A stretch of 64,000 bases of DNA from an uncultured Litoreibacter sp. (lineage in GTDB: Bacteria; Pseudomonadota; Alphaproteobacteria; Rhodobacterales; Rhodobacteraceae). Shown here piece after piece: positions 7,630 to 15,956 of the stretch. The stretch spans positions 620,001 to 684,000 of the forward strand of contig CANLOU010000003.1 of assembly GCA_947492995.1 (NCBI GenBank). Direction: 5' to 3'. Within the stretch, counting starts at the first letter, position 1, and every line of letters starts with the position of its first letter. The position numbers and the translations under genes were made by a program. The notes under the pieces were generated by a model that was given only the letters and a program-made list of their open reading frames with translations, was not told the origin of the DNA and did not search any database.

Positions 7630-8538
7630 ATGCATATCGAATTTAGGCACCTGCGCACGGTCAAGGCCATCCATGATTGCGGGGGGCTGGCCAAGGCGGC
7701 GGAGCAACTCAACATCACGCAATCGGCGCTGTCCCATCAGATCAAGGGGCTGGAGGATCAGGCGGGAATGGAGTTGTTCATCAGGCGGTCCAAGCCGATG
7801 AAGCTGTCGCCTGCAGGGATGCGCCTGCTGCGTGCCGCGGAACGGATATTGCCGGAGGTTGCGGCGTTGCAGGAGGAATTCGTCTCGCTCAGGATGGGCA
7901 AGACGGGGCGACTGCATATCGCGATTGAGTGCCACGCCTGCTTTGAATGGCTGTTTCCTGTGCTGGAAGGCTTCCGGCAAAGCTGGCCGGATATTGACGT
8001 GGATATTCGGCCCGGCCTGTCCTTTGACGGGTTGCCCGCGCTTTTGCGCGAGGAGGTGGATTTGGTGGTGTCGTCTGACCCCGAAGACCTGCCCGGCGTG
8101 GATTTTACGCCCTTGTTTGATTACGAGCCGGTTTTTGTCGCGTCGTCGCAGAACCCGCTGGCGCAGAAGGATTTTATCGTGGCCGAGAATCTGAGGGATC
8201 AGATGCTGATTACCTACCCGGTGGACCGCACCCGACTGGACGTGTTCACCGAATTGCTGATCCCGGCGGGCGTTGAGCCACGGGCGATCCGGCAGGTGGA
8301 ATTGACTGCAGTGATCTTGTTGCTGGTGGCGTCCAACCGCGGTGTGGCGGTGCTGCCTGACTGGGTGGTGCGGGAGGTGCGGTACAATTCGGATTACGTG
8401 ACGCGGCCGCTGACCAAGGAGGGCAAGACCAAGCGGCTTTACGCGGCGACGCGCAGCGAGGACACGCATAAGCCGTTCATGTCCAACGTCATCCGGCTGG
8501 CGCGGACGGAGCCTGTGAAGCTGCAGCGGACCGCGTGA
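7630..8538 (+). CDS. metR: LysR family regulator MetR
   Basis: 302 residues. An N-terminal winged HTH (residues about 4-62: LRTVKAIHDCGGLAKAAEQLNITQSALSHQIKGLE) is followed by a LysR co-inducer domain whose sequence (IECHACFEWLFPVLEGFRQSWPDIDVDI; TYPVDRTRLDVFTELLIPAGVEP) is characteristic of MetR. MetR activates met genes with homocysteine as co-inducer. Its divergent placement opposite metF with a TGAA-N5-TTCA site between them supports the name and predicts autoregulation. Confidence 0.93.
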   Translation: MHIEFRHLRTVKAIHDCGGLAKAAEQLNITQSALSHQIKGLEDQAGMELFIRRSKPMKLSPAGMRLLRAAERILPEVAALQEEFVSLRMGKTGRLHIAIECHACFEWLFPVLEGFRQSWPDIDVDIRPGLSFDGLPALLREEVDLVVSSDPEDLPGVDFTPLFDYEPVFVASSQNPLAQKDFIVAENLRDQMLITYPVDRTRLDVFTELLIPAGVEPRAIRQVELTAVILLLVASNRGVAVLPDWVVREVRYNSDYVTRPLTKEGKTKRLYAATRSEDTHKPFMSNVIRLARTEPVKLQRTA

Positions 8539-8666
8539 GGCGACTGCGGCGCGGGGGACTCACTTTTTGACGTTGTTTGAGGCCCGCGCAGTTGGGCGTT
8601 GTTTGGGCGGGTTTGTCGGTGGCAGGATGTTCGCCAAACCCAAGACCAAATAACGAGCGCAGCCTT

Positions 8667-9242
8667 ATGTCTTTGAAATCCCTCTATTTCGCCGCTGTTG
8701 CGGGTGTCTTTGTCATTGGCGGTGTGTTGTGGCTTTGGGGCCAGCCGCTGATTTGTACCTGCGGCGAGGTGAAGCTGTGGGTGGGCTCGGTCTTTGACAG
8801 CGGCAACTCGCAGCATATCGCGGATTGGTACACGATGAGCCACATCCTGCACGGGGTGCTGATTGCGCTGATTGGGCGGCTGGCCTTCCCGCGCGTGCGT
8901 TTTGAATGGCTGTTTTTGACCGCGATTGTGACCGGCGTGGGCTGGGAAATTGTGGAACATACCGACTTTGTATTGGACGCGTTCCGCGCGACCACCATCA
9001 ACCAAGGTTATACGGGTGACAGCGTTCTGAACGCCGTGGCGGACTATATCTGGATGATGGGTGGGTTCTTTGCGGCTTCCGCGATGCGCACGGTGTTTGT
9101 GCTGATCGTCGTGCTGGGGCTGGAGCTGACGGCGGCGATCTCGGCGCGCGACAGCCTGGTGTTGAGCACCATCATGCTGGTCTACCCGATTGAGGGCATT
9201 GAGGACTGGCAGCAGGACATCAACCCCAACAAGACCGAGTGA
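8667..9242 (+). CDS. DUF2585 family membrane protein
   Basis: 191 residues with four to five hydrophobic helices (YFAAVAGVFVIGGVLWLWG; WYTMSHILHGVLIALIGRL; WLFLTAIVTGVGWEIVEHTDF; FVLIVVLGLEL). The block WYTMSHILHGVL...GWEIVEHTDFVLDAFRATTINQGYTGDSVLNAVAD is strongly conserved in the UPF0314/DUF2585 family, whose function is unknown. The start is placed at 8667, at MSLKSLYF; upstream in-frame codons give an implausible extension. Its stop abuts, with no spacer, the stop of the convergent transporter gene. Confidence 0.85.
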   Translation: MSLKSLYFAAVAGVFVIGGVLWLWGQPLICTCGEVKLWVGSVFDSGNSQHIADWYTMSHILHGVLIALIGRLAFPRVRFEWLFLTAIVTGVGWEIVEHTDFVLDAFRATTINQGYTGDSVLNAVADYIWMMGGFFAASAMRTVFVLIVVLGLELTAAISARDSLVLSTIMLVYPIEGIEDWQQDINPNKTE

Positions 9243-10163
9243 CTAGACGGCAGGCGGGGCGACGCGGGACATGCGCTGCTCGCGGAAGATGATGTAGAGG
9301 CCGGATGCGATGGTGATGGCGATGCCAATCTGGGCCAGCCCGTTGGGCCAGTCGCGGAAGATGGCGAAGCCGATCAGGGTGGCGACGGGGATTTCCAGAT
9401 ATTGCATGGGGGCCAGCGTGGCCGACGGCGCGTAGCGCAGGGACCATGTCATCAGCAGATGCGCGAATGTGCCCAGCGTGCCGATGAGGGCGAGGAGGCC
9501 AAGGTCGATGTTGGAGGGCGTGACCCAGTCGAGCATGCCTGCGGCCTTGCCACCAAACAGCAGGTAGATGGCCCCGAGGATCGCGCAGGCGATGACGCCT
9601 GAGATCGCTTGCATGGAGATGGGGTCGACATCTTTGGCGACTTGGCGCGTGACCAGCATGAACAGCGAGAAGACGACGGCCACGAAAAGGGGCAAGAGCG
9701 CGGGCGCGCCGACGGCGGCAAAACTGGGTTGGATGACGAACAGCGTGCCGATGAAGCCGATGATGCAGGCGATGAGGCGGCGGGGGCCGACCTCCTCGCC
9801 GAGCACGTATTTACCAAGGAGCAACATGATGAAGGGCATGACGAAGGCGATGGCGACCGTGTCGGCCAGCGGCATGTAGCGCAGCGCGGTGAACATGGCC
9901 CCGATGCCCAGCATGTGCAGCACCGTGCGCAGGGCGGTGAGCTTGAGCACCCGCGCCGACATTTTGAATGTGCGGGCGGTGAAGATCACCAGCGGGATCA
10001 GCAGGACCGCCTGAACGCCGAAGCGGGTGATGAGCAGCTGGCCCAGCGGGATGGTTTCGCCCAACACCTTGGCCAGCGCGTCACCCATGGGGGCGAGGAT
10101 ACAGAAGCCCAACATCAAGAGGATGCCGAGGGAAGGGCGGTCTGCTGTGGACAGGGCATTCAT
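9243..10163 (-). CDS. EamA/DMT family permease
   Basis: 306 residues with ten predicted transmembrane segments in two EamA repeats, the drug/metabolite transporter architecture. The first repeat contains LGILLMLGFCILAPMGDALAKVLG and LRYMPLADTVAIAFVMPFIMLLLGKYVLGE. The second contains LRYAPSATLAPMQYLEIPVATLIGFAIFRDWPNGLAQIGIAITIASGLYI. Substrate unknown; relatives export amino acids, nucleosides or drugs. Divergent from the inositol phosphatase gene across a region holding a 16-bp palindrome. Confidence 0.9.
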   Translation of the reverse strand: MNALSTADRPSLGILLMLGFCILAPMGDALAKVLGETIPLGQLLITRFGVQAVLLIPLVIFTARTFKMSARVLKLTALRTVLHMLGIGAMFTALRYMPLADTVAIAFVMPFIMLLLGKYVLGEEVGPRRLIACIIGFIGTLFVIQPSFAAVGAPALLPLFVAVVFSLFMLVTRQVAKDVDPISMQAISGVIACAILGAIYLLFGGKAAGMLDWVTPSNIDLGLLALIGTLGTFAHLLMTWSLRYAPSATLAPMQYLEIPVATLIGFAIFRDWPNGLAQIGIAITIASGLYIIFREQRMSRVAPPAV

Positions 10164-10184
10164 AGGTCAGAGCCTATGCCCTAA

Positions 10185-10200
10185 ATTGCCAGCTGGCAAT
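10185..10200. promoter_or_regulatory. 16-bp perfect palindrome in a divergent promoter region
   Basis: ATTGCCAGCTGGCAAT lies 22 bases upstream of the permease ATG and 83 bases before the phosphatase ATG. Its symmetry and place suggest an operator, but no regulator gene is adjacent. Confidence 0.4.
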
Positions 10201-10282
10201 CACGCGCTGCGCGAAAGGGGTTTAACTTGAGACGGGTGGGGGCTATACGCGCGGCCTGATCCCCCTTTTAAGGACCGCCATC

Positions 10283-11077
10283 ATGCAAGGCAGCGCAAAT
10301 CTTAACGTCATGGTGAAAGCCGCCCGCGCGGCAGGCCGCTCGCTGGTAAAAGACTTCCGCGAAGTGGAGAACCTGCAAGTGTCGATGAAGGGCGCGGGCG
10401 ATTTTGTATCCAAGGCGGATTTGGCGGCGGAAGAGATCATCCGCGAGCAACTGATGGAAGCCCGCCCGACCTATGGCTGGCTGGGCGAGGAGAGCAAAGA
10501 GGTCGAGGGCGCAGACCCGACGCGGCGCTGGATCGTGGACCCGCTGGACGGCACCACCAACTTTTTGCACGGCATGCCACATTGGGCGGTGTCGATTGCG
10601 TTGGAACATAAGGGCGAGATCGTGTCGGCCGTGGTCTATGACGCCGCCAAAGACGAGATGTTCTTTGCCGAAAAAGGGTCGGGCGCGTGGCTGAATGACA
10701 AGACCCGTTTGCGGGTCTCGGGGCGGTCAAAAATGATCGAAAGCGTATTTGCGACGGGCATACCGTTTGGCGGGTCAAAATACCTGCCCGCGTCTTTGAA
10801 AGACCAAGCAGGCTTGGCCCCGCAATGCGCTGGTATCCGCCGCTGGGGCGCGGCCGCGCTGGATTTGGCCTATGTCGCGGCGGGCCGCTATGACGGCTAT
10901 TGGGAACGTGGCCTCAACATTTGGGACATTGCGGGTGGCGTGCTGTTGGTCAAGGAAGCCGGCGGATTTATTGAGCCGATCCGAGAGGGGCAAAACCTGA
11001 TTGAGGATGGCCATCTGATCTGCGCCAACCCGGAGATTTTCCCGGCCTTTGCCAAGGAAATCCGTGCGCGCGACTAA
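10283..11077 (+). CDS. suhB: inositol monophosphatase family protein (SuhB-like)
   Basis: 264 residues. Li+-sensitive phosphatase fold with all metal sites visible: GEES (68-71), WIVDPLDGTTNFLHG (83-97, DPLDGT metal loop) and WERGLNIWDIAGGVLLVKEAGG (C-terminal WD-x-A-G motif). It hydrolyses inositol-1-phosphate or related sugar phosphates. SuhB in enterobacteria also joins rRNA antitermination complexes. AAGGA precedes the ATG. Two hairpins follow before the convergent ygfZ-like gene. Confidence 0.92.
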   Translation: MQGSANLNVMVKAARAAGRSLVKDFREVENLQVSMKGAGDFVSKADLAAEEIIREQLMEARPTYGWLGEESKEVEGADPTRRWIVDPLDGTTNFLHGMPHWAVSIALEHKGEIVSAVVYDAAKDEMFFAEKGSGAWLNDKTRLRVSGRSKMIESVFATGIPFGGSKYLPASLKDQAGLAPQCAGIRRWGAAALDLAYVAAGRYDGYWERGLNIWDIAGGVLLVKEAGGFIEPIREGQNLIEDGHLICANPEIFPAFAKEIRARD

Positions 11078-11080
11078 ACT

Positions 11081-11133
11081 GTGCAGCTAAAGCTGCGCGT
11101 GATATTTTGCGTTCTTGGAGAGCTTTGCTCTCC
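11081..11133. terminator. two hairpins between convergent genes
   Basis: GTGCAGCT-AA-AGCTGCGC (11081-11098, one T-G wobble) and GGAGAGC-TTT-GCTCTCC (11117-11133) stand between suhB and the convergent ygfZ-like gene. Neither has a strong T-run on the plus strand, though GATATTTTG follows the first. They may serve as bidirectional terminators. Confidence 0.5.
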
Positions 11134-11161
11134 GCCACGCGGGCATCCTCTCAGAGTATTT

Positions 11162-11923
11162 TCAACCAGCTGGAGGGGCGAATGTGAGCGTCGCCCCGTC
11201 CGCCGTCATGGTGCCTGTGGCGCGGTCAAACCGCAGATAGGCCAGCGCGGTATTGCCTGATTGGGAGTGGAGCGTGCCGACCGGTTTGTCACCCGCCATG
11301 ATGGGGGTCCCGGGGGCGGCCGATCCTGTGATGGAGACCCGCGCCAGGCCCTTGCGCAGCTGGGTCTTGTGTTTCATGCGCGCGGTGACCTCCTGACCGA
11401 CATAGCACCCCTTTTTGAAGTCGACGCCGTTCAGGGCCTCGAAGTTGAGTTCGAGGATGTAGCTGTCATCGGGGATCAACTCGATATTGGTTTCGGGAAC
11501 ATGGTGGGCGACGCGCAGCGCGTCCCAGTCGATTTGGGGTTCCGTGCCGTCTTCACCGTAAGCCCGCCACCCCAGTGCCGGGTGGCGCGGGTCTGCAAAG
11601 GCTGTGGCTGGCGCGTGGCCTGTGCCACGTGTCACGCGTGTCTCGACCGGGGCGATGGTTACATCTGCGCGCAGCCGGTACATGGTGAGGCGTTTGAGAA
11701 GAGGCGCGGCCAGATCGGTGTGAACGTCGATGAGAATGTCGCGGCCATCGGGCACAAGAAAGAAATCGGCAAGGTATTTGCCCTGCGGCGACAGCAAGGC
11801 CGCATAGACGAGCCCGTCGCTCAGCCTGGCCACATCATTGGTCACCAGCCCCTGCAGGAACGAGACGGCATCCGCCCCGCTTACCTTCAGGACCTGACGG
11901 TTGGGGTCGCGTTCACCAGCCAT
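11162..11923 (-). CDS. ygfZ: YgfZ/GcvT-like folate-binding protein
   Basis: 253 residues. The motif KKGCYVGQEVTAR (170-182) is the K-G-C-[FY]-x-G-Q-E signature of YgfZ, a tetrahydrofolate-binding GcvT paralogue that supports maturation of some Fe-S enzymes and tRNA modification. The N-terminal DAVSFLQGLVTNDVARL and the C-terminal NTALAYLRFDRA also fit. The start at 11923 is chosen on a GAGGGA upstream. An in-frame ATG at 11953 lacks one. Longer upstream extension would run through the oppositely oriented glycosyltransferase gene. Confidence 0.88.
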   Translation of the reverse strand: MAGERDPNRQVLKVSGADAVSFLQGLVTNDVARLSDGLVYAALLSPQGKYLADFFLVPDGRDILIDVHTDLAAPLLKRLTMYRLRADVTIAPVETRVTRGTGHAPATAFADPRHPALGWRAYGEDGTEPQIDWDALRVAHHVPETNIELIPDDSYILELNFEALNGVDFKKGCYVGQEVTARMKHKTQLRKGLARVSITGSAAPGTPIMAGDKPVGTLHSQSGNTALAYLRFDRATGTMTADGATLTFAPPAG

Positions 11924-11992
11924 CGCTTTGGGTCTCCCTCTTTGTGCCTGCATGACATATAGGACTGCCTTATCCAGACCAACAGGGGCCAC

Positions 11993-12673
11993 ATGGCTGC
12001 GCGATTGTCCATCATCATTCCGACGCTTAACGCGCAAGCGGCATTGCCCGCAACGCTGGATTGTTTGCTGCCGGGGGTGGCGCAGGGCGTGATCCGGGAG
12101 CTGATCGTGAGTGACGGCGGCAGCGTCGATCAAACCATCGCCTTGGCCAAGGATGCGGGCGCGGAAATCGTCACCGGGCAGGCGGGTCGCGGCGGCCAGC
12201 TGAAACGTGGGGCCGAGGCCGCGCGCGGCGAGTGGCTTTTGTTCCTGCATGCCGACACGCATCTTCCGCCAGATTGGGTTGGGGCCGTATGTGTGCAGAT
12301 GAAAAAGGACCGCGCGGCGGTTTTTCGTCTGAGCTTCCGCGCAACCGGTTTGATGGCGCATGTGACCGCTGGCTGGGCCAATTGGCGCAGCCGTGTCTTG
12401 GGGCTGCCTTACGGCGATCAGGGGCTGCTGATCTCGCGGCAATTATATGACGCAGTTGGCGGCTATGCGGACCAGCCCCTGATGGAAGACGTGGCCATTG
12501 CACGCGCCTTGCGCGGGCGGATCGAGATGCTGGCTGAAACCGCCAGCACCGACGCGTCGCGCTATGAGCAGGGCGGGTGGCTGCGGCGCGGCGGGCGCAA
12601 CCTATTGACGCTGACCCGCTACATGCTGGGGGCCGATCCGGCGCGTCTTGCTGCAGGCTATCACAAAAGCTGA
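11993..12673 (+). CDS. family 2 glycosyltransferase, arsenosugar-biosynthesis type
   Basis: 226 residues. GT-A fold: SIIIPTLNAQAALPATLDCL at the start, SDGGSVDQT for nucleotide binding, and WLLFLHADTHLP carrying the metal-binding HAD/DxD-like motif. RGGQLKRGAEAARGEW, LPYGDQGLLISRQLYDAVGGY and PLMEDVAIARALR match the subfamily called TIGR04283 (glycosyltransferase of arsenosugar gene clusters). No ars gene or partner DUF2064/TIGR04282 gene is adjacent, so the substrate remains open. Divergent from the ygfZ-like gene. Confidence 0.82.
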   Translation: MAARLSIIIPTLNAQAALPATLDCLLPGVAQGVIRELIVSDGGSVDQTIALAKDAGAEIVTGQAGRGGQLKRGAEAARGEWLLFLHADTHLPPDWVGAVCVQMKKDRAAVFRLSFRATGLMAHVTAGWANWRSRVLGLPYGDQGLLISRQLYDAVGGYADQPLMEDVAIARALRGRIEMLAETASTDASRYEQGGWLRRGGRNLLTLTRYMLGADPARLAAGYHKS

Positions 12674-12742
12674 TGGCTTGGTGATTGACGCTTGTGGATG
12701 CGGGGCCTACCTCTGGGCGAACCGCATGAAAGGACGCCCCCG

Positions 12743-13942
12743 ATGACGCTTGCCAATGGCCGCCACACGCTTGCAATTCCGGGACCTTCCGTGATGCCGG
12801 ACCGCGTCTTGCAGGCCATGCACCGCGCAGCCCCCAACATTTATACCGGTGAGCTGATCGACATTGCGGCCAGCATCGTGCCTGACCTCAAGGCAGTGGC
12901 GCAGACGCGCCACCACGTGGCGATGTATATCGGCAACGGGCATGCCGCATGGGAAGCGGCTTTGGTCAACGTGCTGAATGTGGGCGACGCCGTTTTGGTG
13001 CCGGCGACCGGCAATTTCTCGCATGGCTGGGCCGGCATGGCGGAGCGGATCGGCGCGGTGCCCCAGATCATTGACTTTGGCAAGCGGTCGGCGTTGGATC
13101 CGGCGCTGGTTGCGGAGGCGCTTGACGGGGACAAAGCCCACCGGATCAAGGCGGTTTTGTGCGTGCAGACAGACACCGCGACCTCGGCCAAGTCGGATGT
13201 TGCCGCCTTGCGCAAGGCGATGGATGCCACCGGGCACCCGGCGCTTTTGATGGTTGATTGCATCGCCTGCCTGGGATGCGACGAGATGCGTATGGACGAC
13301 TGGGGCGTCGACGTGATGGTGGCGGGGTGCCAGAAGGGCCTGATGACCCCGCCGGGCATGGCGTTTGTTTTCTTCAACGACAAGGCCGCCGCGCGCCGCA
13401 AAACGCTGGAGCGGGTATCGAGCTACTGGGATTGGGAGCCTCGCGCGAACCCCGCGCAGTTTTACCAGTATTGGTGCGGCACCGCGCCGACGCATCACCT
13501 GTACGGGCTGCGCGAGGCGCTTGACATGATCGTGCATGAAGAGGGCCTGGAGGCCGTCTGGCAGCGCCATGGGGTGCTGGCCCGCGCTGTCTGGGCGGCG
13601 CTGGATGCGTGGTCCGCGCAAGGCCCGATCGAGATGAACATACCGGACGCCAAGGTGCGCTCAAATGCCGTGACATCCGTTCGGATCGGGGCGCCCACCG
13701 GAACGCAGCTGCGTGACTGGCTGACGGAGCAGGCAGGCGTGACGCTGGGGATCGGGCTTGGCATGGCGGACCCTGACGACCCGGCCTGGCATGGCTTCTT
13801 TCGGATTGGTCATATGGGGCACCTCAACCCGCATATGTTGTTGGGCACGCTTGGCAGCATCGAAGCGGGGCTCAACGCGTTGCAAATTCCGCATGGCGCG
13901 GGCGCGTTGGAAGCGGCGGCGAAAGCCTGCGCCGCAGGCTAA
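12743..13942 (+). CDS. PLP aminotransferase of the alanine/serine-glyoxylate family
   Basis: 399 residues, class V aminotransferase fold. MTLANGRHTLAIPGPSVMPDRVLQAMHR is the typical N-terminus of serine/alanine-glyoxylate transaminases. MVDCIACLGCDEMRMDDWGVDVMVAGCQKGLMTPPGMAF includes the PLP-binding Asp and the Schiff-base Lys at 198. Such enzymes transfer the amino group of serine, alanine or aspartate to glyoxylate, giving glycine. The start at 12743 follows GAAAGGA; the frame is open 51 bases further up without support. It overlaps the convergent downstream gene by four bases. Confidence 0.87.
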   Translation: MTLANGRHTLAIPGPSVMPDRVLQAMHRAAPNIYTGELIDIAASIVPDLKAVAQTRHHVAMYIGNGHAAWEAALVNVLNVGDAVLVPATGNFSHGWAGMAERIGAVPQIIDFGKRSALDPALVAEALDGDKAHRIKAVLCVQTDTATSAKSDVAALRKAMDATGHPALLMVDCIACLGCDEMRMDDWGVDVMVAGCQKGLMTPPGMAFVFFNDKAAARRKTLERVSSYWDWEPRANPAQFYQYWCGTAPTHHLYGLREALDMIVHEEGLEAVWQRHGVLARAVWAALDAWSAQGPIEMNIPDAKVRSNAVTSVRIGAPTGTQLRDWLTEQAGVTLGIGLGMADPDDPAWHGFFRIGHMGHLNPHMLLGTLGSIEAGLNALQIPHGAGALEAAAKACAAG

Positions 13943-14325
13943 GGCGCGACGCTATGGCCGGCCTTTTCAAGCAGTGCCAAGGCGGTGCCAAGATCGCCTT
14001 GTTTGACCAACACATGCTCGCCGTCAAACGTGCAGAGCACAAACACGCCGATCCCGTTTTCTGACAAAGGGGCAATCAGGCTGAGAACAATGCCAGCCGC
14101 GTCAAACTCGAATGGGCCGACGGAGCGCAGGCAGGCCCAACCGCGATCGCTCTCAACGTCCGCTGGCACGCGAGATTGCAGGCAGACCAATGTCAGCTCG
14201 TCATCGGCGCGGACCATGGCGCTGAAGCCGGGGCCGTTGAACCAGTCCGGCAAATCGGACTGCGCTGGCAAACGCGAGACCGCAAACTGGCCCTCGACCA
14301 CCTGTACCTTTATGGGCTGCGCCAT
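13939..14325 (-). CDS. ACT-domain protein
   Basis: 128 residues. The segments VKVQ-like strand, MVRADDELTLVCLQSRVP, WACLRSVGPFEFDAAGIVLSLIAPLSENGIGVFVLCTFDGEHVLV resemble the ACT/CASTOR-type small proteins, which bind amino acids. The pattern GPFEFDAAGI...APLSENGIGVF...TFDGEHVLV is their signature. A regulatory or sensing role is inferred only from the fold. The stop overlaps the stop of the convergent aminotransferase gene by four bases. A small membrane protein gene lies 6 bp upstream, so the two are probably one transcript. Confidence 0.75.
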   Translation of the reverse strand: MAQPIKVQVVEGQFAVSRLPAQSDLPDWFNGPGFSAMVRADDELTLVCLQSRVPADVESDRGWACLRSVGPFEFDAAGIVLSLIAPLSENGIGVFVLCTFDGEHVLVKQGDLGTALALLEKAGHSVAP

Positions 14326-14331
14326 GGCTTC

Positions 14332-14517
14332 CTAGTCCTCGGTCGGCAAAACCGCGATGCCGATGCGCACGACTAGGGCGGTGGCCAGAGACGCCAGATA
14401 GCCATAGGCGGCCCAAAGCGCGAACAACGCCAAAAACAGCACAATCCCGGCCATCCAAAGGAACGGCTTTGTATAATTTTCCACGGTGCCTGTCGGGCGT
14501 CTTGGCTCGTAGCTCAT
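14332..14517 (-). CDS. small single-span membrane protein
   Basis: 61 residues (MSYEPRRPTGTVENYTKPFLWMAGIVLFL...). A short charged N-terminus is followed by two adjacent hydrophobic stretches (FLWMAGIVLFLALFALWAAYGYLASLATALVV), possibly one hairpin. No family recognised. It sits 6 bp before the ACT-domain gene and 27 bp downstream of the aminotransferase gene stop on the same strand side, with compact operon-like spacing. Confidence 0.65.
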   Translation of the reverse strand: MSYEPRRPTGTVENYTKPFLWMAGIVLFLALFALWAAYGYLASLATALVVRIGIAVLPTED

Positions 14518-14544
14518 GAGGCAAACCTTAGCGTGAAATCTGGA

Positions 14545-15657
14545 TCAGGGAAGGGCCTTTGCCGCCTCCAGCGCTTTGGGCAGCGCCGCCGCAAACAGAT
14601 CAAGATCCGCGTCGCGCCCGCAGCTGACGCGGATGCATCTGTCCTGGGGGGCCACAAAAGGCATCCTTACGAAGATGCCGCGTTCGATCAGCTGGGCCAG
14701 AACCGCCCGGGCAAAATCGCCGTCACCGCCGCAATCTATGGCCACGAAATTGGTGGCGGAGGGCAAGGCGCGCAGCCCGTTTTCGGCTGCAATCGACGCG
14801 ATGCGCGCGCGGGCGGACGCAACCCGCTGTTTGATGTCAGCCAGATAGGGTTGGTCCTGAAGCGCCGCCAGCGCGCCCGCCTGGCTGATGCGGCACATGC
14901 CAAAATGATTGCGAATTTTGTTAAACGCGTCGATCAGCGCGGGATGCCCGATGGCGTAGCCGACCCGGCCCCCCGCCATGCCATATCCTTTGGAAAAGGT
15001 CCGCATCCTGACCACCCGTTCGTCATCGGGTCGCAGCGGTGGAATGGCGGTTTCGGGGGCGAGGTCACAATAGGCCTCGTCCAATATCATTACGCAGCCA
15101 TCGGGGACCGCCTCGATCATGGTCTCGACGGTCTCGGCGTCATGCCAACTGCCCATAGGGTTGTCGGGGTTGGAGAGATACACCAGCTTTGCATCGACCT
15201 CCTGCGCCGTGGCAACAAGGCTTTGAGGGTCCTCTGTGTCGCCTTTGTAGGGGACCTTGTGCAATGCGCCCCCAAACCCCGCAACGTGGTAGTTGAATGT
15301 CGGGTAGGCTCCGTCGCTGGTCACGACCGCGTCGCCCGGTCCCACGAGCAGGCGCACGAGGTAGCTCAGCAAGCAGTCGATGCCCTCGCCGACCATTATG
15401 TGATCTGCGTCGATCCCATGATGTGCGGCCAGAGCCTGACGCAGGTCGTGGCTTTCCGGATCGCCATACATCCACACCTCTGATGCGGCGCGCTGCATGG
15501 CCTCTATGGCTTTCGGGGATGGGCCATAAACGCTTTCATTTGCTCCTAGGCGGGTCTCGAACGGTGCGCCGCGCAGGCGCTCCTGCGCCTCGGGTCCGAC
15601 AAAGGGCACGGAGGCGGGGAGCGTTTGGGCGAGCGGGGTGTAGCGAGGTCCTGTCAT
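14545..15657 (-). CDS. histidinol-phosphate aminotransferase-like PLP enzyme
   Basis: 370 residues, class I/II aminotransferase of the HisC type. LGANESVYGPSPKAIEAM near the N-terminus, YLSNPDNPMGSWHD (about 160-172), ILDEAYCDLAPE (191-202) and the PLP lysine in RTFSKGYGMAGGRVGYAIG (K223) are all present. HisC and aromatic aminotransferases share these motifs. No his gene is adjacent, so a role with histidinol phosphate or an aromatic 2-oxo acid cannot be decided. The start at 15657 (MTGPRYTPLAQ) is favoured over an ATG 69 bases upstream. Confidence 0.85.
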   Translation of the reverse strand: MTGPRYTPLAQTLPASVPFVGPEAQERLRGAPFETRLGANESVYGPSPKAIEAMQRAASEVWMYGDPESHDLRQALAAHHGIDADHIMVGEGIDCLLSYLVRLLVGPGDAVVTSDGAYPTFNYHVAGFGGALHKVPYKGDTEDPQSLVATAQEVDAKLVYLSNPDNPMGSWHDAETVETMIEAVPDGCVMILDEAYCDLAPETAIPPLRPDDERVVRMRTFSKGYGMAGGRVGYAIGHPALIDAFNKIRNHFGMCRISQAGALAALQDQPYLADIKQRVASARARIASIAAENGLRALPSATNFVAIDCGGDGDFARAVLAQLIERGIFVRMPFVAPQDRCIRVSCGRDADLDLFAAALPKALEAAKALP

Positions 15658-15752
15658 GGCGGCAGTCAAACCAGATGCGGCAAGGCGTGCAACCTTGAAA
15701 TATGTTTGCGCCACCCATACATGCAAATCATTCGCAACTGAGGAGGGTAGAT

Positions 15753-15917
15753 ATGCCCCAACTCACTCGCCGCGGTTTCATCGCCGCCTCACTTGCTGCA
15801 GGGACGGCCCGCAGCCTGCCGCAGTTGGCCAAGGCCCCGCCTGCACGCCGCATCCTGACTTTGGTCTATGACAAATCTGTGGGCGCTATGCGCGCTGTGG
15901 AGCGCGTCGTAAGGTAA
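15753..15917 (+). CDS. very small Tat-exported protein
   Basis: 54 residues: MPQLTRRGFIAASLAAGTARSLPQLAKAPPARR... The start carries a twin-arginine motif (TRRGFIAASLAAG) and is preceded by GAGGAGGG, an excellent ribosome site at good distance, so translation looks real. The mature part would be only about 25 residues (ARRILTLVYDKSVGAMRAVERVVR). It may be a truncated relic of a longer Tat substrate or a genuine small protein conserved in relatives. Function unknown. Confidence 0.65.
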   Translation: MPQLTRRGFIAASLAAGTARSLPQLAKAPPARRILTLVYDKSVGAMRAVERVVR

Positions 15918-15956
15918 TGCTGGTTTAGGCAGGGCGACGGTCATAGGCTTAACCTC

